Of a stretch of 64,000 nucleotides of DNA, positions 8,144 to 17,275 are shown piece after piece. Made by a program: the position numbers and the translations under genes. Within the stretch, counting starts at the first letter, position 1, and every line of letters starts with the position of its first letter. Origin of the DNA: Rhizobium giardinii bv. giardinii H152 (GTDB lineage: Bacteria; Pseudomonadota; Alphaproteobacteria; Rhizobiales; Rhizobiaceae); the NCBI RefSeq assembly GCF_000379605.1, contig NZ_KB902724.1:165868-229867 (forward strand). The letters are read 5' to 3'. Under the pieces are notes generated by a model. The model did not search any database. It had not been told where the DNA came from and saw only the letters and a list, made by a program, of their open reading frames with translations.

Positions 8144-8637
8144 AAATCAGAAACGATGTGCCGCGGACGTTCACCGGAATGCACATGCTGGTCATCATGA
8201 TTGCATTCTTCGCCATCATCATCGCCGTCAACGTTGCCATGGCAAGCCTCGCGCGGTCTTCATGGTCCGGCCTCGTGGTCAAAAACTCGTACGTCGCCGG
8301 CCAGGACTTCAACCGCAGGCTCAAGGAAAGCCGTGAGCAACTGGCCCTTGGTTACAAGGGTACGCTGACGGCCGGCCAGGACGAGATCACCTACGCGCTG
8401 GTGGATGCGCAAGGCAAGGCGATGAAGATGGCATCCGCCCGCGCTTCTTTCAGCCATCCCGTTTATGAAGCGGCCGACTGGTCGATTGACCTTGCGTCGC
8501 CGGACGGCAAGACTTTTTCCGGACGCCACGGCCTGCGCGACGGTGTCTGGATCGTGACCATCGAAAGCGACATCGGTCTGTCACGCCCCTATGCTGAGGT
8601 CAGGCGCGTTACCATCAGCGGCGGAGTGATCCAATGA
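8140..8637 (+). CDS. fixH: FixH/CcoH, cbb3 oxidase assembly protein
   Basis: 165 residues. One membrane helix at ~12-32 ('MLVIMIAFFAIIIAVN') precedes a periplasmic beta-rich domain with 'NSYVAGQDFNRRL', typical of FixH. CcoH is needed for stable assembly of cbb3 oxidase. The start overlaps the fixG stop and the end overlaps the fixI start, each by four bases, so translation of fixG, fixH and fixI is coupled. Confidence 0.93.
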   Translation: MKIRNDVPRTFTGMHMLVIMIAFFAIIIAVNVAMASLARSSWSGLVVKNSYVAGQDFNRRLKESREQLALGYKGTLTAGQDEITYALVDAQGKAMKMASARASFSHPVYEAADWSIDLASPDGKTFSGRHGLRDGVWIVTIESDIGLSRPYAEVRRVTISGGVIQ

Positions 8638-10913
8638 GCTGCTGCGCGCCTGCCATCGACATGATGCTTGACATGGAACGGGCAAAAAGCGCGGGTCCTT
8701 CCGATGACGAGATATTGCTGGCGCGCCGGCAGCTTGGCAACGGGCTGAGCCAGATTGATTTGGCTGTGCCCTCCGTCCATTGCGCCGCCTGCATCCAGGC
8801 CATCGAAAACAGTCTGTCCCAGCTAGCGAATATCGAAAGCGTCCGCGTCAATCTGTCGACAAAGAGGGTCTCGGTGAACTGGCGTGGCAGTGCTGTTCCG
8901 GGCATCGTCCCAACGCTGGCGCGCCTCGGCTATCCGGTTCACCTTGCCGACGACTTTACGCCCGAGAAGGACGGAACTCTCTCTGAATTGATCACCGCCG
9001 TCGCTGTCGCCGGCTTTGCGACGGGCAATATCATGCTTCTGTCGGTCTCTGTCTGGGCGGGAGCCGATGGCCCGACGCGCGACCTGTTTCATTGGCTGTC
9101 AGCCCTCATCGCGGTTCCAGTTATGGCCTTTGCCGGAAGGATCTATTTTCGCTCCGCGTGGAATGCGTTGCGGCACGGGCGCATGAACATGGATGTGCCG
9201 ATTTCGCTCGGTGTTACGCTCGCCTATTCGATGAGCCTGTACGAGACGATCACCCACGGGCACCATGCCTATTTTGACGCCTCGGTTTCGCTGCTGTTCT
9301 TTCTCCTGATTGGCCGGACGCTCGATCATCTTATGCGCGATCGTGCGCGAGCCGCCGTCAGCGGGCTTGTTCGCCTGTCTCCCCGCGGGGCCATCGTCAT
9401 TGCGCCGGACGGCCGGCGCAGTTACACAGCCTTGGCAGAGATCGAGCCCGGCATGCGGCTGTTCATTGCGGCCGGCGAGCGCATCCCCGTAAACGCGATC
9501 GTCGTTGAGGGTCGTTCAGACCTCGACTGCTCGCTGGTGACGGGAGAGAGCGGCTCGCAGGGCATCGAACCCGGCTGCGCCGTTCTGGCCGGGGTACAAA
9601 ACCTCACAGGTCCGCTGACCATCGAGGTCACCGCCGCAGCCAAGAATTCATTTCTCGCCGAGATGGTGCGGCTGATGGAGGCTGCCGAGCAGGGCAAAGG
9701 TGCTTACCGGCGCATCGCCGACCGGGTTTCGGCGCTCTATTCCCCTGTCGTGCATGTAACTGCACTCCTCAGCTTTCTCGGCTGGATGGCCGCCACCGGA
9801 GACTGGCACCTGTCGATCACGGTCGCGACTGCCGTGCTGATCATAACATGCCCATGTGCACTCGGTCTTGCAGTGCCGATCGTTCAGGTGGTCGCCGCCC
9901 GCCGACTTTTCGAAAACGGCATCCTGGTGAAGGACGGTTCAGCCATGGAGCGGCTGGCCGAAATCGATACAGTCGTCTTTGACAAAACCGGGACGCTCAC
10001 CATGGGGCGACCGGGGCTGCGGGATGTGACATTTTTGGAGGAACACGACCTGACGATGGCCGCAAGCCTCGCCGCTTTTTCCCGTCATCCAGCTTCCGTC
10101 GCAATCGATACGGCGTTTTCCGTGCGGTCACGCAAGCGGGTGCCGTATGAGAATGTCGTCGAGCATCCAGGCCTTGGTATCGAGGCGACCCTTGATGGCA
10201 GGCGCTGCAGGCTCGGCCGGATGTCCTGGGCCCTGGAAGGGGGGGAGAGCGAGGATTTACCAGCTGGAACCGCATTTAGCATCAATGGTGCCTTGCGCGC
10301 CTCGTTCGATTTCGTCGATAGCCTTCGCGACGATGCAAAGGCTGCCGTTCGTGAACTGGCCGGGACTGGCCTGTCGCTGGAGATTCTCTCTGGCGACAAG
10401 GCGCCGGCGGTCGCGCAGGTCGCTCGGCTGTTATCCATCAGCATGTTCAATGCGTCGGTCCTGCCGAGCGGGAAAGTCGATCGTCTCGCCAAGCTCCGTA
10501 CAACCGGGAAGAGGGTGCTGATGGTTGGAGACGGCTTGAACGATGCGCCGGCACTTTCTTCGGCACATGTCTCCATGGCGCCCGCGACAGGAGCCGACAT
10601 CGGTCGCAACGCGGCCGATTTCGTCTTTCTACGTGATAGCCTGATGGCGGTGCCGTTGTCGGTAGAGATCGCTCGCAACGCTGACCGGTTGATAAGGCAG
10701 AATTTCGCGCTGGCCATCCTCTACAACCTGATCGCAGTTCCGATCGCCATTCTCGGCTTTGTCACGCCGCTGATTGCGGCCATCGCCATGTCCGGATCAT
10801 CGCTTATCGTCATTGGCAACGCGCTGCGGCTTCGTGCCAGGAAGAGAGGTCCTTCAGTTTTATGGCCGGCCTTTGGCAGGTCTACTCCAAGAGCCAGGGA
10901 GAGCGCACTGTAA
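8634..10913 (+). CDS. fixI: Copper-transporting P1B-type ATPase for cbb3 oxidase (FixI/CcoI)
   Basis: 759 residues. The N-terminus has an extra CC (Cys3-Cys4) and a heavy-metal domain with 'HCAAC' (Cys50, Cys53). P-type motifs follow in order: TGES in the actuator domain, CPC in the metal-path helix (about residue 405), DKTGT with the phosphorylated Asp at about 450, and 'GDGLNDAP' in the ATP domain. FixI/CcoI exports copper to the periplasm for insertion into FixN rather than for detoxification. It overlaps fixH by ATGA, and its TAA stop shares a base with the fixS start codon. Confidence 0.95.
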   Translation: MSCCAPAIDMMLDMERAKSAGPSDDEILLARRQLGNGLSQIDLAVPSVHCAACIQAIENSLSQLANIESVRVNLSTKRVSVNWRGSAVPGIVPTLARLGYPVHLADDFTPEKDGTLSELITAVAVAGFATGNIMLLSVSVWAGADGPTRDLFHWLSALIAVPVMAFAGRIYFRSAWNALRHGRMNMDVPISLGVTLAYSMSLYETITHGHHAYFDASVSLLFFLLIGRTLDHLMRDRARAAVSGLVRLSPRGAIVIAPDGRRSYTALAEIEPGMRLFIAAGERIPVNAIVVEGRSDLDCSLVTGESGSQGIEPGCAVLAGVQNLTGPLTIEVTAAAKNSFLAEMVRLMEAAEQGKGAYRRIADRVSALYSPVVHVTALLSFLGWMAATGDWHLSITVATAVLIITCPCALGLAVPIVQVVAARRLFENGILVKDGSAMERLAEIDTVVFDKTGTLTMGRPGLRDVTFLEEHDLTMAASLAAFSRHPASVAIDTAFSVRSRKRVPYENVVEHPGLGIEATLDGRRCRLGRMSWALEGGESEDLPAGTAFSINGALRASFDFVDSLRDDAKAAVRELAGTGLSLEILSGDKAPAVAQVARLLSISMFNASVLPSGKVDRLAKLRTTGKRVLMVGDGLNDAPALSSAHVSMAPATGADIGRNAADFVFLRDSLMAVPLSVEIARNADRLIRQNFALAILYNLIAVPIAILGFVTPLIAAIAMSGSSLIVIGNALRLRARKRGPSVLWPAFGRSTPRARESAL

Positions 10914-11068
10914 TGGCAACGTTGGTCTACCTCCTTCCCATCGCCTTGTTTCTGGGAGCTCTTGGTCTCGGCGCCTTTCTATGGGCCCTGCGCACGGGGC
11001 AGTACGATGATCTTGACGGGGCCGCCGAACGTGTCCTGATCGATGCTGAGCCCCGAGGCGAACCGTAA
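10913..11068 (+). CDS. fixS: FixS/CcoS, cbb3 oxidase maturation protein
   Basis: 51 residues: one membrane helix ('LVYLLPIALFLGALGLGAFL'), then 'WALRTGQYDDLDGAAERVL', the hallmark of FixS/CcoS, a small protein required for heme and copper incorporation into the oxidase. The ATG uses the last A of the fixI stop (TAATG), so the gene is translationally coupled and closes fixGHIS. No strong terminator was seen after it. Confidence 0.93.
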   Translation: MATLVYLLPIALFLGALGLGAFLWALRTGQYDDLDGAAERVLIDAEPRGEP

Positions 11069-11498
11069 AAAATTTGGCACTTTCTGTCGCCGCCCCGGCC
11101 GCGGAGTAGCTCCTCGAGCGCTGCCGTTCAAAGGTGACTTGCCAGTCAGTCCTATGGCCGGATCGGACGTTTTTTATTTCTGATACTGGTGGAAAAGCGC
11201 TTGCTCCGTCAGCGATCTGATCTGTTCGATCGCCTTCGCTGTCAACGCGGCAGGCGTGAAGAGATCGCCACCATGAATCCGGTGTCCGACGGCCGTGCTG
11301 CGTCGGGATCGAACTCGGCTCCGAGCTCTCTCCACGCCTCCCACGATATCCGAAAAATTGTCGCCGCGGCCACGTCCATGGGACAAGTTCCGTGTCTTCC
11401 TACAACAGGCGCGCCCCTTCACAGCGGGGCGGGTTTGCGCTAGAAGTCACCGGAAATCCGGTCGCAGCCCACCCGGTCAAAACAAGGGATCCCATACT
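11069..11498. other. Intergenic region between fixS and queC
   Basis: About 430 bases without a gene I can support. A minus-strand open frame (11174-11422) has no recognisable motif. A 14-base palindrome, ACCGGAAATCCGGT, lies at 11449-11462, some 36 bases before queC, and could be a leader hairpin or operator. I could not fit a preQ1 riboswitch to this leader. Confidence 0.4.
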
Positions 11499-12209
11499 AT
11501 GAAAACCATCGTCATCTGCTCCGGCGGATTAGACTCCATTTCGCTTGCCCATAGAGTCGCCGCGGAACATCAGCTTATTGGCCTTCTGTCCTTCGATTAT
11601 GGACAGCGGCATCGCAAGGAACTGGATTTCGCCGCCAACTGCGCCAAACGGTTGGGCGTCGCGCATCAGATCATCGACATCCGGAATATCGGCAACCATC
11701 TCACCGGTTCGGCGCTGACCGACGATGTCGACGTGCCGGACGGGCATTATGCCGAGGAAACGATGAAAGCCACCGTCGTTCCGAACCGAAACGCGATCAT
11801 GCTCGCCATCGCGTTCGGTCTTGCCGCCGCTCAGAAGGCCGATGCCGTTGCTGTTGCCGTGCATGGCGGCGATCATTTCATCTATCCCGACTGCCGGCCG
11901 GGCTTCATCGATGCGTTTCAGGCGATGCAGAACCAGGCGCTCGACGGTTACGCCAGCGTCACGCTCTATGCACCCTACGTCACAATCTCAAAGGCGGACA
12001 TCGTCACGGATGGTGCAAAGAACGGCACGCCGTTTGCGGACACCTGGTCATGTTACAAGGGTGGTACGCGCCATTGCGGCCGTTGTGGAACCTGCGTCGA
12101 ACGACGAGAGGCTTTCCATCTCGCGGGGGTCGACGATCCGACTGAGTACGAAGATCCCGATTTCTGGCTGGCGGCCACAGCCGGCTTCTGCGCCGAAGAG
12201 GTGAAATGA
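11499..12209 (+). CDS. queC: 7-cyano-7-deazaguanine (preQ0) synthase
   Basis: 236 residues. The ATP-pyrophosphatase loop 'SGGLDS' is at residues 8-13, and near the C-terminus 'CYKGGTRHCGRCGTC' supplies the four zinc-binding cysteines of QueC. It converts 7-carboxy-7-deazaguanine to preQ0 with ATP and ammonia, a step in queuosine synthesis for tRNA. The stop overlaps the queD start. With queD and queE it forms a tight operon; GTP cyclohydrolase and QueF are not in the window. Confidence 0.95.
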   Translation: MKTIVICSGGLDSISLAHRVAAEHQLIGLLSFDYGQRHRKELDFAANCAKRLGVAHQIIDIRNIGNHLTGSALTDDVDVPDGHYAEETMKATVVPNRNAIMLAIAFGLAAAQKADAVAVAVHGGDHFIYPDCRPGFIDAFQAMQNQALDGYASVTLYAPYVTISKADIVTDGAKNGTPFADTWSCYKGGTRHCGRCGTCVERREAFHLAGVDDPTEYEDPDFWLAATAGFCAEEVK

Positions 12210-12565
12210 TGTTCCGCATCACCAAGGAATTTCACTTTTCGGCCTCGCATCAGCTGACCCACCTGCCGGCCGATCACCAATGCGCCCGTCTGCATGGACA
12301 CAACTATATCGTCGAGGTGGAGCTTTCGGCTGATGAGCTCGATGAAAACGGTTTCGTCAGGGACTATCACGAACTCGCGCCGCTAAAGCACTATATCGAT
12401 GAGCGTTTCGACCATCGGCATCTGAACGACGTTCTCGGCCACGACCGGGTGACGTCGGAATGGCTGGCGAAACATTTCTTTGACTGGTGCAAGCAGCGCC
12501 TGCCGGAAACCTCGGCCGTTCGCGTCAGCGAAACGCCTAAAACCTGGGCGGAATACAGGTCATGA
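12209..12565 (+). CDS. queD: 6-carboxy-5,6,7,8-tetrahydropterin synthase
   Basis: 118 residues of the PTPS/QueD fold. Zinc-binding histidines are visible in 'HFSASHQL' and in 'RLHGHNY'. 'FDHRHLND' is also conserved. It turns dihydroneopterin triphosphate into carboxy-tetrahydropterin, the substrate of QueE. The tandem ATGATG allows a start at 12206 or 12209; the second leaves better spacing to GAGGTG. Its end overlaps queE by four bases. Confidence 0.94.
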   Translation: MFRITKEFHFSASHQLTHLPADHQCARLHGHNYIVEVELSADELDENGFVRDYHELAPLKHYIDERFDHRHLNDVLGHDRVTSEWLAKHFFDWCKQRLPETSAVRVSETPKTWAEYRS

Positions 12566-13299
12566 CCGCAGGCCGCGAGACGCACATCCGCGTCAGCGAA
12601 ATCTTCGGGCCGACGATCCAGGGGGAGGGCGTCCTGATCGGCCTGCCCACAGTCTTTGTCCGGACCGGCGGCTGTGATTACCGCTGCTCGTGGTGCGACA
12701 CGCTGCATGCGGTCGACAGTGACTATCGCGATCAATGGCGCCCGATGTCGGCCGACGAGATTTGGCAGGAGGTGACCCGGCTTGCCAGCAACAGGCCGCT
12801 GACGGTATCGCTGTCAGGCGGCAACCCGGCGATCCAGCCGCTCGGTCCGCTCATCGAGCGCGGACACCGCGAGGGCTATCGCTTCGCGCTGGAGACGCAA
12901 GGCAGCATTGCGAAGGATTGGTTCGCCGATCTCGACGTTCTTGTGCTGAGCCCGAAACCGCCCTCAAGCGGCATGGAAACGGATTGGGATGCGTTCGACG
13001 CCTGTTTGCGAATGGCTGCGGAAAAGCCGCAGATTGCACTGAAAGTCGTTGTCTTCGACGATCGAGACTACCTCTACGCCCGCGCGGCCGCCGCGCGCCA
13101 TCCCGATCTCCCCGTCTACCTTCAGCCCGGCAACCACACCCCGCCGCCGCCCGATGACGACGATGCAAAGGTCGATGTCGATGGCATCATGGACCGGATG
13201 CTCTGGCTGGTTGACAAGGTGACGGAAGACCGCTGGTTTGAGGTGCGCGTGCTACCGCAACTGCACGTGCTGCTCTGGGGCAACAAGCGCGGCGTCTGA
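12562..13299 (+). CDS. queE: 7-carboxy-7-deazaguanine synthase (radical SAM)
   Basis: 245 residues. The motif 'CDYRCSWC' (Cys38, Cys42, Cys45) is the C-x3-C-x2-C site for the 4Fe-4S cluster of radical SAM enzymes. It is preceded by '[11 protein letters not shown]', a signature of QueE. It contracts the pterin ring to carboxy-deazaguanine, feeding QueC. It starts on the queD stop (ATGA) and is the last gene of queCDE. Confidence 0.95.
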   Translation: MTAGRETHIRVSEIFGPTIQGEGVLIGLPTVFVRTGGCDYRCSWCDTLHAVDSDYRDQWRPMSADEIWQEVTRLASNRPLTVSLSGGNPAIQPLGPLIERGHREGYRFALETQGSIAKDWFADLDVLVLSPKPPSSGMETDWDAFDACLRMAAEKPQIALKVVVFDDRDYLYARAAAARHPDLPVYLQPGNHTPPPPDDDDAKVDVDGIMDRMLWLVDKVTEDRWFEVRVLPQLHVLLWGNKRGV

Positions 13300-13390
13300 C
13301 GTTTTCCTTCGCCGATGAAGATCGAAGTCGTTGCGCATCGTGGGTGCCCCCCGAAGAGACGGCCCACCGCGCTCAACCGCCGCTTGGTCT

Positions 13391-13406
13391 CCCCGCTCCG
13401 GCGGGG
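13391..13406. terminator. GC-rich hairpin between queE and the convergent toxin gene
   Basis: CCCCGC-TCCG-GCGGGG forms a 6-bp stem with a 4-base loop about 90 bases after queE and 20 bases after the stop of the minus-strand toxin gene. It could serve both transcripts. No T-run follows in either direction. Confidence 0.4.
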
Positions 13407-13425
13407 CCGACTTTCCCGGGGGGCA

Positions 13426-13842
13426 TTATCTGGAACGGCTGATTTCGTTAATCGACTTGCGGCGCGCGATGAACTCGCGGAGAAGGGGAAGGAAGAAGGC
13501 CTTGCTGAACCGACCGGTAGGTGGTTCCGGCTCAAGGTAAAAGGAGCGGCCGATGATATCGCTGTTGAATTCATCGAGGATGATCCAGAGCCGCAGATCT
13601 GCATCGAGGCCGGCCCGCCGTTTCTCGATGGCTGGTATTTCCGCGGTGAAACGTGTCTTCTCCGGCAGTTTCGTGGTGATCGGGAAAAACAGAACCAGAT
13701 CACCGTCAGGTCGCGGCAGCCTCACACCAACGGCAACCGGGCGATCCTTACGCCCCTCAGTCTCGCCCTTGCCTGCCTCCCTCGCCCAAAGATAGGGATA
13801 GCGGATGACCGTCGCGGTCTGGATGTCATCATATCCCCTCAT
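13426..13842 (-). CDS. PemK/MazF-like toxin of a type II toxin-antitoxin pair
   Basis: 138 residues. 'VIRYPYLWAREAGKGETEGRKDRPVAV' near the N-terminus (positions ~12-38) resembles rhizobial proteins annotated as PemK-like growth inhibitors, and its 'GRKDRPV' recalls the KRRPV strand of MazF/PemK RNases. The remaining beta-rich part ends with 'FSKAFFLPLLREFI'. The start codon overlaps the stop of the upstream Phd-like antitoxin gene (ATGA), the usual order of antitoxin then toxin. RNase activity is inferred; the assignment rests on remembered family patterns and genomic context. Confidence 0.6.
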   Translation of the reverse strand: MRGYDDIQTATVIRYPYLWAREAGKGETEGRKDRPVAVGVRLPRPDGDLVLFFPITTKLPEKTRFTAEIPAIEKRRAGLDADLRLWIILDEFNSDIIGRSFYLEPEPPTGRFSKAFFLPLLREFIARRKSINEISRSR

Positions 13843-14105
13843 CGGCTGGCCTCGTCGGTCTCCGCATAGGCGTCGACAGCGGCCTCGAATTCCTCGAACA
13901 GTTCGCGCGGCATGGTTCCGAGCGTGCCAACTGTACGAGCATCGGCCTGCCGCATAAGCCGTTCGTAGTCATCAATGTTGAGCAGCACGAGACGCGGTTT
14001 GTTGCGTTGCGTGATCGTGACCGGATGGCGCAACGCCTCGGCGATGATATCGCCGGATTTTCGAGAAAGATCGCTTGTAGAATAGGAACCAACGTTGCGG
14101 GACAT
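13839..14105 (-). CDS. Phd/YefM-like antitoxin
   Basis: 88 residues. 'SYSTSDLSRKSGDIIAEA' followed by 'RHPVTITQRNKPRLVLLNIDDYERL' (positions ~27-51) is the DNA-binding fold of the Phd/YefM family. The C-terminal part, 'FEEFEAAVDAYAE', would be the toxin-neutralising helix. An AGGAGA site precedes the ATG. It is co-transcribed with the overlapping toxin gene. Autoregulation is expected of the family, but I see no clear palindrome before it. Confidence 0.75.
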   Translation of the reverse strand: MSRNVGSYSTSDLSRKSGDIIAEALRHPVTITQRNKPRLVLLNIDDYERLMRQADARTVGTLGTMPRELFEEFEAAVDAYAETDEASR

Positions 14106-14439
14106 GCTTGTCTCCTAGGGTGTATGTACTAACGTGACTATAGCGCCTCGACATCCAAAATACAGCATTTACAACATTGTTGTGAATGCTGTCTTTTCCA
14201 TCGATTCGACCCGCCTGTGCGGCGGGCTGATTGGACGGGATTTAGTCCGAGTGCGGAACCGGGTCCGGCCCGAGCTTTCGGGCTCCAATCTTACGCCACG
14301 CTCGGCGAGGTAGACGGCGAGGACGGCTACAAGCTCACTGGTTAAAGGGCGGGTTCTCCCCTCTTCAGGCAAAAGCAAGCCCGGCCGGCGAGTTTGTCTT
14401 CTCAACGGGCCACAAGCAGGACCAAGCCCAGGAAATGCA
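14106..14439. other. Intergenic region between the TA pair and quiC1
   Basis: The right side holds the TA promoter region (near 14110-14160, relatively AT-rich). The rest, to 14439, has no gene I can support. A minus-strand open frame at 14169-14405 is basic, of low complexity and without motifs, and was not accepted. Confidence 0.4.
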
Positions 14440-16329
14440 TCAGGCGCGTGGCATTCCCGCGGGCCTCAGATGTTTGCGCAGCGCCGCGATGCGGAAGATC
14501 GCGTTTGCCGCGCCGTAACCGCGATACCCTCTGCGCTCGACAATCTCGAAGAAGAAGCCTTCCGCGAAGGTCGGGCTATAGAGCTGGAAATACTCGCCGT
14601 GCTCGTCCCGGTCGTAGAGAATGTTGTGTGACCGCAGCCGCTCGCTCATCCGCGCTTCGAGCCCGAAGCGTGCTTCAAGATCGTCGTAGTAGTTCGGCGA
14701 GATCGCCAACGAGACAAAACCGTTTGCCGAAAGCGCCGCGGCCGTTGCGAAGATATCGTTTGTCCTGAAAGCCAGATGCTGGATGCCGGAGCCGAAGGTC
14801 TCGGCGATGAAGCGGCCGGCGAGCGTGTTGCGGTTCTCGGCGCCGTTCATGGTGATGCGCAGCGATCCTGCGGCGTTTTCCACGACCTGACTGCGCACGA
14901 TACCGGAGGGATCAACGATGTCGACAACCGGCGTCTTGTGGGCCTCCAGCAAGGATGTGTAGAAGAGCAGCCATGTCAGCAGTTCGTCATATTGCATGGT
15001 CTGGGCGACGTGATCGATCGCTTCCAGGCCGGCTGGTGCGACCGTTGATGTATCGGCAACAGGCTCGAACTCGACATCCCAGATGCGGGCAAGCGCACTT
15101 TTGCGGTCAAGGAAGTAGACGATGCCGCCGCCGACGCCCCGGACCGCCGGCATTTCGATTTCGCCGGGGTCCAGCGGCTGGTCGAATGGTTCGGCGCCAA
15201 GCGCCACCGCGCGACTTCGCGCCGCTTGCGCGTCGCCGACGAGCAGACCCATGGCATAGGCGGACGTCCCATGCACGAGATAAGAGGAGGCGGCAAAGCC
15301 GCGGCGTTCCGTGTTGACGACAAGATTGATGCCGCCCTGACGGAAGACCGTGACGCTCTTGGTCTTGTGCTTCGCCGCCTTGTGGAATCCGAGTGTCGCG
15401 ATCAGCGCTTCCAGCTGGGGCGCTTCGGCCTCATCGATAGCGAATTCAACGAAGGCCACGCCCTCGACGGCAACTCGCGCCGGCATTTCCGGTACGGCAA
15501 GAGCGCTTTCCGGTTCAGCCCGCCGCACCTGGTCGCCGAGATAGACCAGCGAACGGCGGCCGTCGACGGCGATGGCGTTGGCATTGCCGCCGCGGAACTG
15601 GTCGTTGAAGATTTCCAGCGACAGATAGCCGTCGTAACCGGTGGCCGCCACCGCATTCATGAAATCGAGTACAGGAAGGTCGCCTTCGCCCGGCATGTTG
15701 CGGAAATGCCGGCTCCAGTACAAGAGGTCCATGTCGATCAGCGGCGCGTCCGCGAGTTGGATGATGAAGATCTTTTCCTTCGGGATTGAGCGGATCGAGT
15801 TGACGTCGATCTTGCGCGACAGCGTGTGGAAGCTGTCGAGGATCAGGCCGACGTTCGGGTGATCGGCGCGGCGGACGATCTCCCAGGCATCGCGATGGTC
15901 GTTGATGTGGCGACCCCAGGCCAGCGCCTCATAGCCGACCTTAAGGCCGCGTTTGGCGGCCCGGTCGCCAAGCTCATGAAAGTCCGCCGCCGCACGGTCG
16001 AGCCCACCGATCGCGGCCGACGAGACATTCGAGCAGACGAGCACCAGGTCGGTGCCCATTTCCTGCATCAGGTCGAACTTGCGCTCGGCGCGATCGAAGG
16101 TGCGGCTGCGCAGCGGCTCAGGCATGCCCTCGAAATCGCGGAACGGCTGGAACAGGGTGATCTCCAGCCCATGATCGCGCACCATCCGGCCCACCTGCCG
16201 GGGGCTTTCGTCGAACACCAGGAAATCATTCTCGAAGATCTCGACACCGTCGAAGCCGGCCTTCGCGATGGCGTCCAGCTTATCCTTGAGATCACCGCTG
16301 AGCGAGACGGTGGCGATCGAGGTCTTCAT
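14440..16329 (-). CDS. quiC1: 3-dehydroshikimate dehydratase, QuiC1-type fusion
   Basis: 629 residues. The N-terminal half (~1-270) is a sugar-phosphate isomerase-like TIM barrel. The metal ligands of QuiC1, Glu134, Asp165, Gln191 and Glu239, occur in 'VGYEALAWG', 'LILDSFHTL', 'IIQLADAP' and 'YLSLEIFND'. The C-terminal half (~285-629) is a vicinal-oxygen-chelate region like 4-hydroxyphenylpyruvate dioxygenase, with 'DHVAQTM', 'GIQHLAF' and 'EYFQLYS'. The enzyme dehydrates 3-dehydroshikimate to protocatechuate. It is the last gene of the TRAP-aroE-quiC1 operon, 24 bases after aroE, so the operon imports and degrades quinate- or shikimate-type compounds. The pca genes for protocatechuate are not in the window. 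Confidence 0.93.
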   Translation of the reverse strand: MKTSIATVSLSGDLKDKLDAIAKAGFDGVEIFENDFLVFDESPRQVGRMVRDHGLEITLFQPFRDFEGMPEPLRSRTFDRAERKFDLMQEMGTDLVLVCSNVSSAAIGGLDRAAADFHELGDRAAKRGLKVGYEALAWGRHINDHRDAWEIVRRADHPNVGLILDSFHTLSRKIDVNSIRSIPKEKIFIIQLADAPLIDMDLLYWSRHFRNMPGEGDLPVLDFMNAVAATGYDGYLSLEIFNDQFRGGNANAIAVDGRRSLVYLGDQVRRAEPESALAVPEMPARVAVEGVAFVEFAIDEAEAPQLEALIATLGFHKAAKHKTKSVTVFRQGGINLVVNTERRGFAASSYLVHGTSAYAMGLLVGDAQAARSRAVALGAEPFDQPLDPGEIEMPAVRGVGGGIVYFLDRKSALARIWDVEFEPVADTSTVAPAGLEAIDHVAQTMQYDELLTWLLFYTSLLEAHKTPVVDIVDPSGIVRSQVVENAAGSLRITMNGAENRNTLAGRFIAETFGSGIQHLAFRTNDIFATAAALSANGFVSLAISPNYYDDLEARFGLEARMSERLRSHNILYDRDEHGEYFQLYSPTFAEGFFFEIVERRGYRGYGAANAIFRIAALRKHLRPAGMPRA

Positions 16330-16353
16330 CCTGTTCTCCTTGACGTTCGGTGA

Positions 16354-17214
16354 TCAGGCTGTGAGTGCCTTGAAATGGGTGAGCATGCGGGCAGCATCCG
16401 GCTCGCGCCCGGTAAACAGCCGGAAGGCGCCGACAGCCTGGAAAACGGCCATTCCGCCGCCGTCGAGCGTTTTGCATCCGCGCCGCCTGGCCTCCGCCAG
16501 AAGCTCGGTCTCCAAAGGGAAGTAGACGATCTCCGCAACCCAGTGGCGGGGTTCGAGCAGGGCAGCCGGAAGGGGCAAGCCGGGATATTTAGCCATGCCT
16601 GTCGGCGTCGCGTGGATCAGTCCGGCCGCCTTTTTCATCGCCCGGGCCAGATCGGCCTCAGCCCGAATGTCCGCATTCGGGAACAGGACCGACAGGCTCG
16701 TGGCAAGTGCATCTGCGCGATCCATCTCCCGGTCGTAAACCCGGAGCGATTTGAGGCCGAGCGAAAGGATTGCATAGGCGGTCGCCACACCGGCTCCGCC
16801 GGCGCCTAGCTGTACGGCACACGACAGGTCCGCATCGGGCAGGCCGCGGCGAAAGCTTTCGGCGAAACCCCACCAGTCGGTGTTGTGGCCGCATCGGCGG
16901 CCGCCCTTCAGCACGACGGTGTTGACTGCGCCAAGATCGCGGGCCTCGGTTGAAAGCTCATCGAGAAACGGGATGACCAGTTGCTTGCAAGGGTGGGTGA
17001 TGTTCAGGCCGGCAAGGCCCTTGAGTTCCGCGTCCCGCAAGAGTTGTGGCAGATCCGCGGGCGTTGCGCCGCGCTGGTTGAGATCGATCAGCTCATATTC
17101 ATAGGACATGCCCTGTGCTGCGCCTTCGCGCATATGCATGGCAGGGGTGAGCGACGCCTGGATGCCGGCGCCGATCAATCCGGCCGTCAACGGTTTGAGG
17201 AGTGTCTCGGTCAT
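16354..17214 (-). CDS. aroE: Shikimate/quinate dehydrogenase (AroE family), catabolic context
   Basis: 286 residues from the ATG at 17214, behind GGAAC. AroE features are present: 'ASLTPAMH' substrate loop, catalytic Lys in 'NITHPCKQ', Asp in 'HNTDWWGF', and the nucleotide loop 'GAGGAGVATA'. After the second strand comes 'RVYDRE'. The Asp there suggests NAD rather than NADP, as in catabolic quinate/shikimate dehydrogenases. Its place between a TRAP transporter and quiC1 supports oxidation of shikimate or quinate to the dehydro-acid for QuiC1. A biosynthetic role cannot be excluded from sequence alone. Confidence 0.88.
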   Translation of the reverse strand: MTETLLKPLTAGLIGAGIQASLTPAMHMREGAAQGMSYEYELIDLNQRGATPADLPQLLRDAELKGLAGLNITHPCKQLVIPFLDELSTEARDLGAVNTVVLKGGRRCGHNTDWWGFAESFRRGLPDADLSCAVQLGAGGAGVATAYAILSLGLKSLRVYDREMDRADALATSLSVLFPNADIRAEADLARAMKKAAGLIHATPTGMAKYPGLPLPAALLEPRHWVAEIVYFPLETELLAEARRRGCKTLDGGGMAVFQAVGAFRLFTGREPDAARMLTHFKALTA

Positions 17215-17241
17215 CACAACTGGTTCCATTGATCGGGAAAT

Positions 17242-17268
17242 GCCGGCCCGCGGGTTGGGCGGGCCGGC
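17242..17268 (-). promoter_or_regulatory. Strong intercistronic hairpin between dctP and aroE
   Basis: GCCGGCCCGC and GCGGGCCGGC form a perfect 10-bp GC stem with a 7-base loop, 8 bases after the dctP stop on the minus strand. There is no T-run. In many transport operons such a structure stabilises or partly ends the message so that the binding protein is made in excess over downstream enzymes; that role is inferred here. Confidence 0.6.
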
Positions 17269-17275
17269 GACAAGC

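Noticed and set aside
11440-11498. preQ1 riboswitch in the queC leader
   Set aside because: There is a palindrome, but the conserved preQ1 aptamer core and A-rich tail could not be found.
14169-14405. 78-residue minus-strand open frame before quiC1
   Set aside because: Very basic, low complexity, no ribosome site and no recognisable family.
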